Below, in pieces: positions 29,247-38,063 of a DNA stretch of 64,000 nt (position 1 is its first letter; every line of letters starts with the position of its first letter). The notes below the pieces were generated by a model. It was not told where the DNA came from, made no database searches, and saw only the letters and a list, made by a program, of their open reading frames with translations. The stretch is taken from assembly GCA_963830205.1 (NCBI GenBank), contig CAWHLP010000012.1:99431-163430 (forward strand), given 5' to 3'. The translations under genes and the position numbers were made by a program. Source of the DNA: CAVSRC01 sp963830205 (GTDB lineage Bacteria; Pseudomonadota; Alphaproteobacteria; Rhizobiales; Kaistiaceae).

Positions 29247-30335
29247 ATGTCGCACAACACCTTCGGCCACCTTTTCCGGGTCACCACCTGGGGCGAGAGC
29301 CATGGGCCCGCGATTGGCGCGGTGGTCGACGGCTGCCCGCCGCTGATCCCCATCTCGGAGGCCGAGATCCAGCACTACATGGACAAGCGCCGGCCGGGGC
29401 AGTCACGCTTCACCACCCAGCGGCGCGAGCCCGACACGGTGAAGATCCTCTCCGGCGTGTTCAGCGACGAAGCGACCGGGCAACTGCTCACCACCGGCAC
29501 GCCGATCGCGCTCCACATCGACAACGTCGACGCCCGCTCCAAGGACTACGGCGATATCAAGGACAAGTACCGGCCCGGCCACGCCGACTTCACCTATCAG
29601 ATGAAATACGGCATCCGCGACTGGCGCGGCTCCGGCCGCGCCTCGGCGCGCGAGACGGCAAGCCGCGTCGCCGCCGGCGCCATCGCCCGGAAAATCGTGC
29701 CGGGCGTGACCGTGCGCGGCGCTCTGGTCCAGGTCGGCCCGCACGCCATCAACCGTGACAACTGGGACTGGGACGAGGTCGATCGCAATCCGTTCTTCTC
29801 ACCGGACGCCAAGGCTGCCGAGAGGTGGGCCGATTATCTTGACGGCGTGCGCAAGGCCGGCTCCTCGGTCGGCGCCGTGGTCGAGGTCGCGGCCGAGGGC
29901 GTGCCGCCGGGGCTCGGCGCGCCGATCTACGCCAAGCTCGATCAGGACATCGCCTCGGCGATGATGTCGATCAATGCGGTCAAGGGCGTCGAGATCGGCG
30001 CCGGCTTCGCCGCCGCCGCGCTCACCGGCGAGGACAACGCCGACGAGATGCGCATGGGCAATGACGGCCGGCCGCACTTCCTCGCCAACCATGCCGGCGG
30101 CATCCTCGGCGGCATCTCCACCGGCCAGCCGGTGGTCGTCCGCTTCGCCGTCAAGCCGACCTCGTCGATCCTCAGCCCGCGCCGCACGGTCAACCAGGCC
30201 GGCGAGGAGGTCGACGTCTCCACCAAGGGCCGCCACGACCCCTGCGTCGGCATCCGCGCGGTCCCCATCGGCGAGGCAATGCTGGCGATCGTGCTCGCCG
30301 ATCACTATCTCAGGCACCGTGGCCAGGTCGGCTGA
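29247..30335 (+). CDS. aroC: Chorismate synthase
   Basis: FMN-dependent conversion of EPSP to chorismate, the last shared step of aromatic synthesis. 362 aa. It begins MSHNTFGHLFRVTTWGESHG (the first family signature), then has GRASARETASRVAAGAIA near residue 132 and GRHDPCVGIRAVP near the end. ATG 29247 is chosen over a GTG/ATG 36 bases earlier because the family starts with MS-N-FG. The 3' side leads straight into the mosaic repeat at 30374. Confidence 0.96.
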   Translation: MSHNTFGHLFRVTTWGESHGPAIGAVVDGCPPLIPISEAEIQHYMDKRRPGQSRFTTQRREPDTVKILSGVFSDEATGQLLTTGTPIALHIDNVDARSKDYGDIKDKYRPGHADFTYQMKYGIRDWRGSGRASARETASRVAAGAIARKIVPGVTVRGALVQVGPHAINRDNWDWDEVDRNPFFSPDAKAAERWADYLDGVRKAGSSVGAVVEVAAEGVPPGLGAPIYAKLDQDIASAMMSINAVKGVEIGAGFAAAALTGEDNADEMRMGNDGRPHFLANHAGGILGGISTGQPVVVRFAVKPTSSILSPRRTVNQAGEEVDVSTKGRHDPCVGIRAVPIGEAMLAIVLADHYLRHRGQVG

Positions 30336-30373
30336 CCCGACGATGCGTTGGCAATTGCGCGATTTCTGTTTCT

Positions 30374-30487
30374 TCTCCTCCCCCTGCAAGGGGGAGGTCG
30401 ATTGGCGAAGCCAACCGGGTGGGGGTCAGGGCTCCCGACCCCTCCCCGGACCTTCGGTCCGCCCCTCCCCTTTCAGGGGAGGGAGAA
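30374..30487. repeat. Mosaic palindromic repeat, copy 1 (aroC-ribB gap)
   Basis: About 114 bases. The order is: CTCCCCCTGCAAGGGGGAGG hairpin, a variable small stem (TTGGCGAAGCCAA), CGGGTGGGGGTC, GACCCCTCCCC, a second variable stem (GGACCTTCGGTCC), then CCCCTCCCCTTTCAGGGG with AGGGAGAA. The same parts in the same order occur in reverse at 31624-31768, but with different variable stems. This is an intergenic element of the kind dispersed in alphaproteobacterial genomes. It fills the gap and may act as terminator or RNA processing site for aroC. Confidence 0.8.
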
Positions 30488-30509
30488 CCCCTGTGGCAGG
30501 TCTAGAGAT

Positions 30510-31610
30510 ATGAGCACATCGATCGATCCGGTGGCAGTGGCCATCGAGGCCTTCAAGCGCGGCGAGATCGTCGTCGTCACCGACGACAGCGACCGCGAGA
30601 ACGAGGGCGACCTGATCGTCGCCGCCGTCCATGCCACGGCCGAGAAGATCGGCTTCATCGTGCGTTACACCACCGGCATCGTCTGCGCGCCGATGCCGCG
30701 CGAGACGGCGCGCCGGCTGCAGTTGCAGCCGATGGTCGCCGACAACGATGCGCCGCTCGGCACCGCCTTCACCGTCTCGGTCGATTTCCGCCACGGCATG
30801 ACCACCGGCATCTCGGCCGAGGAACGCTGCAACACCATCCGCGCGCTTGCCAACGCCAATGTCGGCGCCGCCGATTTCGTCCGTCCCGGCCATGTCTTCC
30901 CGCTGATCGCCCGCGACGGCGGCGTGCTCATGCGCTCCGGCCATACCGAGGCCGCGGTCGATCTCTGCCGGCTGGCCGGGTTGCAGCCGGTTGGCGTGCT
31001 CGCCGAGCTGGTCAACGACGACGGTACGGTCAAGCGCGGCCCCGATGTCGTCAGCTTCGCCGAGGAGCATGGCCTCAAGGTTGTGTCGGTGGCCGAGCTG
31101 ATCGCCTGGCGCCAGCGCAGCGAGAAGCTGATCGAGCGCGTCGCCGATTTCACCGTCACCACCGAGGCCGGTCCGGCGCATGCCTACGCCTATCACCTGC
31201 CCTACGATGCGACCCAGCACCTGGCGCTGGTCTTCGGCGACATCGGCGACGGCGAGGGCGTGTCCGTGCGGCTGCACCGCGAATCGGTGATCAACGACGT
31301 GTTCAGCCGCGACAGCGTGCTCGACCGCGTCGTCTCCCAGCTCGCCCGGAGCGGGCGCGGGGTCATCGTCTATCTGCGCGAGGGCTCGGTCGGCGTCGCC
31401 GCCGAGAGCGCGCGCACGCGCGACGCCGCCCATCCGGTCGATGCGGCCTCGGCGCGCCAGAGCGAATGGCGCGAGGTCGGCCTCGGCGCCCAGATCCTGC
31501 GCGACCTCGGGGTCAAGTCGATCCGCCTGATGGCCAGCCGCGAGCGCCACTATGTCGGCCTCGACGGTTTCGGCATCGTCATCGAGGCGACCGACATCAT
31601 CGATCAGTAG
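30510..31610 (+). CDS. ribB: 3,4-dihydroxy-2-butanone-4-phosphate synthase (RibBA-type fusion)
   Basis: Makes the four-carbon unit of riboflavin from ribulose-5-phosphate. 366 aa. The N-terminal DHBP synthase domain has VVVTDDSDRENEGDLI near residue 21, GITAEERCNTI-like text as GISAEERCNTI, and HVFPLIARDGGVLMRSGHTE. The C-terminal half keeps the GTP cyclohydrolase II fold, but the zinc cysteines are absent: the place reads VRLHRESVINDVFSRDSV. Only the RibB activity is expected. ATG 30510 is the only suitable start. It lies between the two mosaic repeats. Confidence 0.92.
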   Translation: MSTSIDPVAVAIEAFKRGEIVVVTDDSDRENEGDLIVAAVHATAEKIGFIVRYTTGIVCAPMPRETARRLQLQPMVADNDAPLGTAFTVSVDFRHGMTTGISAEERCNTIRALANANVGAADFVRPGHVFPLIARDGGVLMRSGHTEAAVDLCRLAGLQPVGVLAELVNDDGTVKRGPDVVSFAEEHGLKVVSVAELIAWRQRSEKLIERVADFTVTTEAGPAHAYAYHLPYDATQHLALVFGDIGDGEGVSVRLHRESVINDVFSRDSVLDRVVSQLARSGRGVIVYLREGSVGVAAESARTRDAAHPVDAASARQSEWREVGLGAQILRDLGVKSIRLMASRERHYVGLDGFGIVIEATDIIDQ

Positions 31611-31623
31611 GATCGGCCGCGAT

Positions 31624-31768
31624 CCTTCTCCTCCCCTGAAAGAGCCTGCCCCGGACTTGATCCGGGGGAGGGTCGCCGCGATAGCGGCGGGGAGGGGTCG
31701 CGATCGCACTGCCTCCGACCCCCACCGGCGCCTCGGCGCCACCTTCCCCTTGCAGGGGGAGGGGAAGA
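31624..31768. repeat. Mosaic palindromic repeat, copy 2 (after ribB, inverted)
   Basis: About 145 bases, the reverse orientation of copy 1. Read on the minus strand it has CTCCCCCTGCAAGGGGAAGG, a variable stem (GGCGCCGAGGCGCC), CGGTGGGGGTC, GACCCCTCCCC, a variable stem (CCGCTATCGCGG), a further hairpin around CCCCGGATCAAGTCCGGGG, and TTTCAGGGGAGGAGAAGG. Conserved arms with changed but still paired stems suggest that the folded form matters. It lies in the tail-to-tail gap between ribB and the RNA methyltransferase. Confidence 0.78.
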
Positions 31769-31777
31769 GAGCGCGGC

Positions 31778-33006
31778 TCACCCCTTCTCGAACGTCGCCA
31801 CCACCTCGATCTCGGCCGACCACAGGAACTGGTCGACCGGCAGCACGCGAGTGAGGCGGTGGCCGCCGTCGATGAGGATGCGGGCGTCGCGGGCGAGCGT
31901 CGCCGGGTTGCACGACACGGCGACCACCCTGGGCACGCGCGACTGGGCGATGGCTTCGGCCTGGGCCTTGGCGCCGGCGGCCGGCGGATCGAAGACGACC
32001 GCGGCGAAGCGGTCGAGCTCGGCGGCGGCAAGCGGGTTGGCAAAGAGGTCGCGGCGGAGCGCCGTCACCGGCTTGAGGCCGCCGGCCTGACGCGCCGCCT
32101 GCTCCAGCGCCGCGAGCAGGCTCGCCTCGCTCTCGACCGCGGTCACCGCCGCATGGCGCGCCAGCCTGAGCGCGAAGGTGCCGATGCCCGAGAACAGGTC
32201 GGCGACCGGCGCCGCATCGCCGACATGGGCGACGACCGCCTCGGCCAGGGCCTGTTCGGCGCTGGCCGATGCCTGGACGAAGCCGCCAGGCGGCGGCAGC
32301 AGCACGGCACCGCCGGCGGCGATCTCCGGGCGGCGGTTGCGGAAGACCTCCGTGCCGTCCACCGTCAGGCGGGCGATCGCCTGCTCGCGGCTGAAGGCGC
32401 CGAGTTCCTCCAGCGCCGAGCGGTCGAGCCGGCCGCCGCCGTCGATGGCGATGTCGAGCCCGTTGCCGGAGAGGACGGTGATGCGCGCCGGATGGCGCTT
32501 GCGGATGGCGCGCCCGGCGATCTGGCGGAGGAGCGGCAGCGCTGCCTCGATGTCGTGGGAAAGGACCGGGCATTCCTCTATCGCGACGATCTCGTGGGTG
32601 GCGCGGCGGTGGAAGCCGAGGACCAGGCGGCCGCTGGTGGGGACGGCCGCAAAGATCGCCCGGCGGCGCGCCCCCGGCGGCGTCGCGACGACCGGCTCCA
32701 CGTCCGCATCGATGTGGTGGAGCAGGAAGGAACGGCGCACGACCTCGCGCTTCCAGGCGCGGTAGGCGGCCTCGCCCACGTGCTGCAAGGCGCAGCCGCC
32801 GCAGGTGCCGAAATGACGGCAGGGCGGTCGCACGCGATCGGCGCTCGGCGCCACCACGTCGACCAGACGCGCCCGCGTGCCCTGCTGCGCTCGATCTCGA
32901 CCGTCTCGCCCGGCAGCGTGAAGGGCACGAAGATGCGTTGGCCGTCGACTTCGGCGATGCCGTCGCCGGCATGGCCGAGTTCGGCGATGGTCACCGTCTC
33001 AGTCAC
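31778..33006 (-). pseudogene. Class I SAM-dependent RNA methyltransferase (TrmA/RlmD family), frame-disrupted
   Basis: m5U-type RNA methyltransferase. GTG 33006 starts a TRAM-like domain (TVTIAELGHAGDGIAEVDGQ). The Fe-S cysteine set is CRHFGTCGGC with a later ECPVL, the SAM site is VADLFSGIGTFALRLA, and DPPAAGAK and VAVSCNPATLARD follow. The N-terminal part is in another frame; the break lies at 32887-32890. Here one base is missing (or four: two CG units, giving ERAQQGTRARLVDVV), unlike the other breaks in this window. The start overlaps the tlyA stop by 8 bp. 23S U1939 (RlmD-like) is a possible target, not proven. Confidence 0.85.
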
Positions 33007-33733
33007 GGCGGGCGCCGAGGAGGAATTCGCGGTTGCCGTCGCCGCCCTCGATCGGCGACAGGATGATGCCGTCGGCGCGCCAGCCCATGTCGGTTTCCAG
33101 CCAGCCGGCGATGTCCGCCGCCGTCCGCTCGGCAAGGCCGGGATCGCGGACGATGCCGCCTTTGCCCAGCGCCTGACGGCCGACCTCGAACTGCGGCTTG
33201 ACCAGGAACACGCCCCAGGCGCCTTTGTCGGCGAGCGCCAGCACCGGCGGCAGCACCAGCTTGAGCGAGATGAAGCTGACATCGGCGACGATGGCGCCGG
33301 CCGCCTCGCCGATGTCCTCCGGCTTGAGGTCGCGCGCATTGACGCCTTCGCGCGAGATGACGCGCGGGTCGGCGCCAAGCTTCGGATCGAGTTGACCGTG
33401 GCCGACATCAATGGCGTAGACCTTGGCCGCGCCACGCTCGAGCAGCACCTGGGTGAAGCCGCCGGTCGAGGCGCCGATGTCGAGCGCCACCTGGCCCATG
33501 GGCGAGAAGCCGAAGCGGTCGAGCGCTGCGATCATCTTGAGGCTGCCGCGCGAGACGTAGCCGCTGGCCGGGTCGTCGAGGGCGATGGCCGCGTCCGGCT
33601 CCACGGTCATCGACGGCCGCGCTACCAGCTTGCCGTTGACGGTGACGTGGCCGCGCAGGATGGCGTCGCGGGCACGGGCCCGGGTGCGGACCAGGCCGCG
33701 CTCCACCAGCGCCAGATCGAGGCGTTTGATCAT
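32999..33733 (-). CDS. tlyA: TlyA-family rRNA (cytidine-2'-O)-methyltransferase
   Basis: Small 2'-O-methyltransferase, also called a haemolysin in older annotations. 244 aa. The N-terminal S4 domain is MIKRLDLALVERGLVRTRAR, the FtsJ-like SAM site is VALDIGASTGGFTQVLLERG near residue 85, then VADVSFISLKLVLPPV and FLVKPQFEVGR. ATG 33733 is clear. The small ORF 33744-33881 lies just upstream and the RNA methyltransferase just downstream on the same strand, so these three are likely co-transcribed. In many rhizobia tlyA follows dxs directly; here a copper cassette sits between. Confidence 0.93.
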   Translation of the reverse strand: MIKRLDLALVERGLVRTRARARDAILRGHVTVNGKLVARPSMTVEPDAAIALDDPASGYVSRGSLKMIAALDRFGFSPMGQVALDIGASTGGFTQVLLERGAAKVYAIDVGHGQLDPKLGADPRVISREGVNARDLKPEDIGEAAGAIVADVSFISLKLVLPPVLALADKGAWGVFLVKPQFEVGRQALGKGGIVRDPGLAERTAADIAGWLETDMGWRADGIILSPIEGGDGNREFLLGARRD

Positions 33734-33743
33734 GGCAGGGGCT

Positions 33744-33881
33744 CTAGAGGAAACAGCCGGCGAAGGAGGCGGCGATCACGTCGAAATAGACGAGATTGCC
33801 GAAGCGCAGCCACAGGAATCCGCCCAGCAGGACCGCGGCGAGGCCGGCAAGCGACAATGTGAGTTTCGAGGTCAGGCTCAT
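33744..33881 (-). CDS. Small single-pass membrane protein (45 aa)
   Basis: A short open frame from ATG 33881 to TAG 33744. The text has one hydrophobic stretch, LTLSLAGLAAVLLGGFLWL, then RFGNLVYFDVIAASFAGCFL at the very end. It fits exactly between the SCO gene (33 bp away) and tlyA (10 bp away) and runs in their direction, which favours a real gene. I do not recognise a family. A role with the neighbouring copper proteins is possible but unproven. Confidence 0.55.
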   Translation of the reverse strand: MSLTSKLTLSLAGLAAVLLGGFLWLRFGNLVYFDVIAASFAGCFL

Positions 33882-33914
33882 GGGGCGCCAGCATAGCGCC
33901 GGCGCCCCATAAGG

Positions 33915-34517
33915 TCACGATGCCCCGACGAGGCGCTTGAGCTTGGCCAGGGCGCTCTCGGTCTTCTCCTGGTAGTCGATGGTCGACACCAGTTCGGCCT
34001 TGGCGTTGAGCAGGAACACCGTGGCCGTGTGGTCCATGGTGTAGTTGCCGTCCTTGCCCGGCACCTTGCGCGCGTAGATGCGGTATTCCTTGACGATCTT
34101 GTCGATCTCGGGCCGGGTCCCGGTGAGCGCGGTAAAGCGCGGGTCGAAGGCCTGCATGTAGGCCGCCATCGCGTCCTTGGTGTCGCGCTCGGGGTCGACG
34201 GTGACGAAATAGACCTTGAGCTTGTCGGCATCGGCGCCGAGATCGCCCATCCATTCCGTCAGGTCGGCCAGCGTCGTCGGGCAGACATCCGGGCAGAAGG
34301 TGTAGCCGAAGTACATCACCGTCGGGTGGCCCTGCAGGGCCGCCTCGGTGACCGTGTTGCCGTTCTGGTCGGTGAGCGTGAACGGCCCGCCGATCTGCGA
34401 GGCGACGACGCCGGCGGTCCCGCCGTTCTGGCCGATGAAATAGACCCAGCCGACGACGCCGAGAAGAACGGCGACCGCCACCCAGACGACGATGCGGACG
34501 ACGCGCAGCCCCGTCAT
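33915..34517 (-). CDS. SCO1/SenC-family copper chaperone
   Basis: Membrane-anchored thioredoxin-fold protein that helps deliver copper to cytochrome oxidase. 200 aa with an N-terminal membrane segment (VVRIVVWVAVAVLLGVVGWV). The copper site CxxxC appears as FGYTFCPDVCPTTL near residue 76, and the distal His is in NYTMDHTATVFLL. FVTVDPERDTK is the usual third block. The start overlaps the PCuAC stop by 4 bp (ATGA). The aa3 oxidase it may serve is encoded 18 kb away. Confidence 0.93.
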   Translation of the reverse strand: MTGLRVVRIVVWVAVAVLLGVVGWVYFIGQNGGTAGVVASQIGGPFTLTDQNGNTVTEAALQGHPTVMYFGYTFCPDVCPTTLADLTEWMGDLGADADKLKVYFVTVDPERDTKDAMAAYMQAFDPRFTALTGTRPEIDKIVKEYRIYARKVPGKDGNYTMDHTATVFLLNAKAELVSTIDYQEKTESALAKLKRLVGAS

Positions 34518-35038
34518 TTGCCCTGGCCCATCTGACCGCCATTCATGTTCATGCCTCCCTCGGCACCGGCCGGTCCCTTCGAGCCGACCGGCATGATGGG
34601 CAGCATGGCCTCGACCGTGCCCGCCTTGGCGAAGGTGAGCGTCACCGGCAGCATCTCGCCCTGCTTGAGGTCGTGCTTCAGCGTGATGAACATGAGGTGG
34701 TAGCCGCCGGGGGCAAGGGTGACGGTGCCGCCGGCCGGGATCGGGATGCCGCCCTCGACCGGGTGCATGGTCATGATGCCGTCCTTGACCTCCATGATGT
34801 GCAGTTCGCTGGTCTCGGCCACCGGCGTCGAGACGGCGACGAGCGTGTCGGCCTCGCTGCCCTTGTTGGTGATGGTCAGGTAGCCGGCGCCGGTGGGGGC
34901 CTTGGGCGGCGTCGCCCGCGCCCACAGGTTGGTGATGGTCAGCGAACCGACCGTGATGTCTTGCGCCAGGGCCGGCGTGGCGAAGGCGATTGCCGCGAAG
35001 AGGGCACCGACGGCGGCGCGCTTGAGAAGATGGTTCAT
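34514..35038 (-). CDS. PCu(A)C copper chaperone
   Basis: Periplasmic Cu(I) chaperone, 174 aa with a signal peptide ending ATPALAQD. The copper-ligand pattern Hx10Mx21HxM is visible as SELHIMEVKDG with MTMHPVEGG and later APGGYHLMFITLKHDL. The tail is Met/Gly-rich (GGMNMNGGQMGQGK), an additional metal-binding candidate. It is coupled to the SCO gene by overlap; PCuAC hands copper to SCO or to the CuA site in studied bacteria. Confidence 0.92.
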   Translation of the reverse strand: MNHLLKRAAVGALFAAIAFATPALAQDITVGSLTITNLWARATPPKAPTGAGYLTITNKGSEADTLVAVSTPVAETSELHIMEVKDGIMTMHPVEGGIPIPAGGTVTLAPGGYHLMFITLKHDLKQGEMLPVTLTFAKAGTVEAMLPIMPVGSKGPAGAEGGMNMNGGQMGQGK

Positions 35039-35119
35039 GGGAGCATTGTCCTCGACAGGATGGCGGTGCCGCGTGTCAGGCGGCCGCCGGTTGATCGGAT
35101 CGGGAAAGAAGGATCGGGA

Positions 35120-35515
35120 TCAGGCGAGGAGCGGGGGGCCGCGCGGGTTTGCCGGCCGGTCGAGGGGATGGGGCGTGGCGTGGCCCGCCGGCAAGGCGAT
35201 GAACACCGGCAGGGCGACGGCCGGCGGCGCGTCGGCAAGAACCGGCGAGGAGGGCGGGACGACGCTGGCGACGGCGCTGAGGCAGCCGACCATGCAGCAG
35301 GCGCGATAGTCGACATCGTTGCCCGGGTGGCCGGGATCGCTGTTCGCCCCGGCAAGCGTGCAGATCGCCGGCGTGCCAGTGCCCGCCGAGAGCGCCAGGG
35401 CGCCGCCGTGGAGCCCGGCGAGGAGCACATTGACCAGCATCAGCACCGCCAGGCCGCGCGCCAGCGAGCGGCCGTCGGAACCGCGCAGCAAAGCGAGCAG
35501 GGGGCGCCGGGACAT
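35120..35515 (-). CDS. DUF2946-like exported hypothetical protein
   Basis: 131 aa with an N-terminal membrane segment (GLAVLMLVNVLLAGLHGGAL), a Cys-containing middle (AICTLAGAN and YRACCMVGCLSA, five Cys in all) and a C-terminus ending RPANPRGPPLLA, the usual DUF2946 tail. The family is often found with copper genes, and here it is the first gene of a run with PCuAC, SCO and the 45-aa protein. Copper binding by the Cys groups is inference. Confidence 0.65.
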   Translation of the reverse strand: MSRRPLLALLRGSDGRSLARGLAVLMLVNVLLAGLHGGALALSAGTGTPAICTLAGANSDPGHPGNDVDYRACCMVGCLSAVASVVPPSSPVLADAPPAVALPVFIALPAGHATPHPLDRPANPRGPPLLA

Positions 35516-35596
35516 CTGTGCCTTGTAGAGGCCTTTGGGGTTATTTGGAACTATTCCGATATCGCAAATTCGTCGCAGGCCGGCCGTGCGGCTGGC

Positions 35597-37525
35597 TCAG
35601 GCGAGCCGCGGATGGGCGGCGGCGGCCGGTGTGCTGCGGCCGAAGGCGGCGAAGACGGTCGCGATGATGCCGTCGGCGTCGAGACCGGCGGCGGCGTACA
35701 TCGCCTCCGGCTTGTCCTGTTCGACAAACCGGTCGGGCATGGTGAGCGAACGCACCTCGATGCCCCGTTCGAGCGCGCCGCTCTTCTCCAGATAGGCCAG
35801 AACGTGCGACGCGAAGCCGCCGGCCGCACCTTCCTCGATGGTGATCAGTACCTCGTGCTCGCGCACCAGCCGGTCGATGAGGGCGGTATCGAGCGGCTTG
35901 GCGAAGCGCGCATCGGCGACCGTCGCCGGCAGGCCGTAGGCATCGAGCTCTTCGGCCGCCTTGAGGCATTCCATCAGCCTGGCGCCGAAGGAGAGGAGCG
36001 CCACCTTGCCGCCCTCGCGCAGGATACGACCGCGGCCGATCTCGAGCGGCACGCCATGCTCCGGCATTTCGACGCCGACGCCGTCGCCGCGCGGATAGCG
36101 GAACGAGGACGGGCGGTCGTCGATCGCCGCCGCCGTCGCCACCATGTGGGCAAGCTCGGCCTCGTCCGCCGCCGCCATCACCACGAAGCCCGGCAGGCAG
36201 GCGAGGAAAGTCGTGTCGAAGGCGCCGGCATGGGTCGCCCCGTCGGCACCGACGAAGCCGGCGCGATCGATGGCGAAGCGCACGGGCAGGCTCTGGATGG
36301 CGACGTCGTGGACCACCTGGTCGTAGGCGCGTTGCAGGAAGGTCGAGTAGATGGCGGCAAACGGCTTGAGGCCCTGGGTCGCCAGGCCCGCGGCAAAGGT
36401 CACCGCGTGCTGCTCGGCAATGCCGACGTCGAACATGCGCGACGGGAAGCGTGCGCCGAAGAGGTCGAGGCCGGTGCCCGCCGGCATCGCCGCGGTGACC
36501 GCGACGATACGCTCGTCCTTCTCCGCCTCCTTGATCAGGCTGTCGGCGAACACCTTGGTGTAGGCCGGCGCATTGGAGCGGCTCTTGGCCTGGGCGCCGG
36601 TGATCACGTCGAAGGTGCCGACGCCGTGATACTTGTCGGGCGCCGCCTCGGCGGGGGCATAGCCCTTGCCCTTGCGGGTGCGCACATGGACCAGAACCGG
36701 TCCGTTCTGCATGGCGGCGACGTTGCGCAGAACCGGCAGCAGGTGGTCGAGATTGTGCCCGTCGATGGGGCCGATGTAGTAGAAGCCCAGCTCCTCGAAC
36801 AGCGTGCCGCCGGTCCAGAAGCTGCGGGTGAATTCTTCCGCCAGCCGCGCCCGCTCGCGGAAATAGCGCGGCAGGTATTCGGCGAGCCGCTTGGCCAGCC
36901 GCCGGAGGCCGCGATAGGTCTTGCCCGACACCAGCTTGGCCAGATGCGCCGACAGCGCCCCAACCGGCGGCGCGATCGACATGTCGTTGTCGTTGAGGAT
37001 GACGATCAGGCGCGATTTCAGGTGGCCGGCATTGTTCATCGCCTCGTAGGCCATGCCGGCCGACATGGCGCCGTCGCCGATGACCGCGACGATGTTCTCG
37101 CTACCGCCCTTGAGATCGCGGGCGACCGCCATGCCGAGCGCCGCCGAGATCGAGGTCGACGAGTGCGCCGTGCCGAACGGGTCGTATGGGCTTTCGGTGC
37201 GCCTGGTGAAACCGGAGAGGCCGCCCGGCTGGCGCAGCGTGCGGATGCGGTCGCGGCGGCCGGTGAGGATCTTGTGCGGATAGGCCTGGTGGCCGACGTC
37301 CCAGATCAGCTTGTCGCGCGGCGTGTCGAAGACGTAGTGGAGCGCCACCGTCAGCTCGATCACGCCCAGGCCGGCGCCGAGATGGCCGCCGGTGACCGAT
37401 ACCGCCGAAATCGTCTCCTGGCGCAGTTCGTCGGCTAACTGGCGAAGGTCGGATTCTGGCAGTTTGCGCAGGTCCTCGGGCGTGTTGACGCGGTCGAGGA
37501 GGGGAGTGGCTGGCAGAGGATTCAA
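35597..37525 (-). CDS. dxs: 1-deoxy-D-xylulose-5-phosphate synthase
   Basis: Thiamine-diphosphate enzyme starting the MEP isoprenoid pathway (pyruvate + glyceraldehyde-3-phosphate). About 642 aa. Text begins TPLLDRVNTPEDLRKLPESDL; the active-site His is in SVTGGHLGAGLG, the ThDP/Mg motif is GDGAMSAGMAYEAMNN, and DVGIAEQHAVTFAAG marks the pyrimidine domain. TTG 37525 (LNPLPATPLL) gives the family length; ATG 37597 would add 24 unrelated residues, and no strong ribosome site fits either start. ispH, the last MEP enzyme, is at 61.7 kb. Confidence 0.93.
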   Translation of the reverse strand: MNPLPATPLLDRVNTPEDLRKLPESDLRQLADELRQETISAVSVTGGHLGAGLGVIELTVALHYVFDTPRDKLIWDVGHQAYPHKILTGRRDRIRTLRQPGGLSGFTRRTESPYDPFGTAHSSTSISAALGMAVARDLKGGSENIVAVIGDGAMSAGMAYEAMNNAGHLKSRLIVILNDNDMSIAPPVGALSAHLAKLVSGKTYRGLRRLAKRLAEYLPRYFRERARLAEEFTRSFWTGGTLFEELGFYYIGPIDGHNLDHLLPVLRNVAAMQNGPVLVHVRTRKGKGYAPAEAAPDKYHGVGTFDVITGAQAKSRSNAPAYTKVFADSLIKEAEKDERIVAVTAAMPAGTGLDLFGARFPSRMFDVGIAEQHAVTFAAGLATQGLKPFAAIYSTFLQRAYDQVVHDVAIQSLPVRFAIDRAGFVGADGATHAGAFDTTFLACLPGFVVMAAADEAELAHMVATAAAIDDRPSSFRYPRGDGVGVEMPEHGVPLEIGRGRILREGGKVALLSFGARLMECLKAAEELDAYGLPATVADARFAKPLDTALIDRLVREHEVLITIEEGAAGGFASHVLAYLEKSGALERGIEVRSLTMPDRFVEQDKPEAMYAAAGLDADGIIATVFAAFGRSTPAAAAHPRLA

Positions 37526-37601
37526 GGGATGCGCCTGACAAAAGTGCCTCCCGCGAGTCTTGACACGCTCGCCCGGCCGGTGCAACGGCCTGGGCATCCG
37601 G

Positions 37602-38045
37602 CTAGGTCAGCTCGGTCAGCGCCCGCACCAGTTGCCGGAAGCGTTCCGCCCCCAGTTTCCGGCGAAAACGCTCCTCGATCCGCTTCTTGACGCCGTTGGC
37701 GTCGGCCAGCACCTGGCGGCCGCGCGGGGTGAACACGACGATCCGCCCGCGTCCGTCGGCCGGGTCGCGGATGCGCGCGACCAGCCCGTCGGCCACCAGC
37801 TCATCGACGAACTGCTGCACCGCCTGCTTGGTGAGCCCGCTGCGGGCGACCAGATCGGCCTGGCGGGTGCCAGTGCGGTCCATGTGGGCGATGAGGCCGG
37901 AGCGGGCATGGGCGAAGACCTCATGGCCGCTCGCGATCATGCCGGCGTCGAACTCGGTTTTCCACAGCGCCGCCGCCCGCCAGAGCTGGATTCCGACATG
38001 CTCCAGCAACTCGGGGAATTCGATATCGTCAAGTGGCTTGACCAT
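37602..38045 (-). CDS. MarR-family transcriptional regulator
   Basis: Winged-helix regulator, 147 aa. The DNA-binding core is RQADLVARSGLTKQAVQQFVDELVADGLVARIRDPADGRGRIV (residues about 60-102, given here in separate blocks: recognition helix TKQAVQQFVDEL, wing DPADGRGR). It is divergent from a cupin gene over a 66-bp gap that carries an inverted repeat, so it probably represses itself and the cupin. The ligand is unknown. Confidence 0.9.
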   Translation of the reverse strand: MVKPLDDIEFPELLEHVGIQLWRAAALWKTEFDAGMIASGHEVFAHARSGLIAHMDRTGTRQADLVARSGLTKQAVQQFVDELVADGLVARIRDPADGRGRIVVFTPRGRQVLADANGVKKRIEERFRRKLGAERFRQLVRALTELT

Positions 38046-38063
38046 TTTCGCAGGCTCGCTATA

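Noticed and set aside
34673..37438. A 921-codon open frame on the plus strand
   Set aside because: Antisense to PCuAC and dxs, which have firm family evidence.
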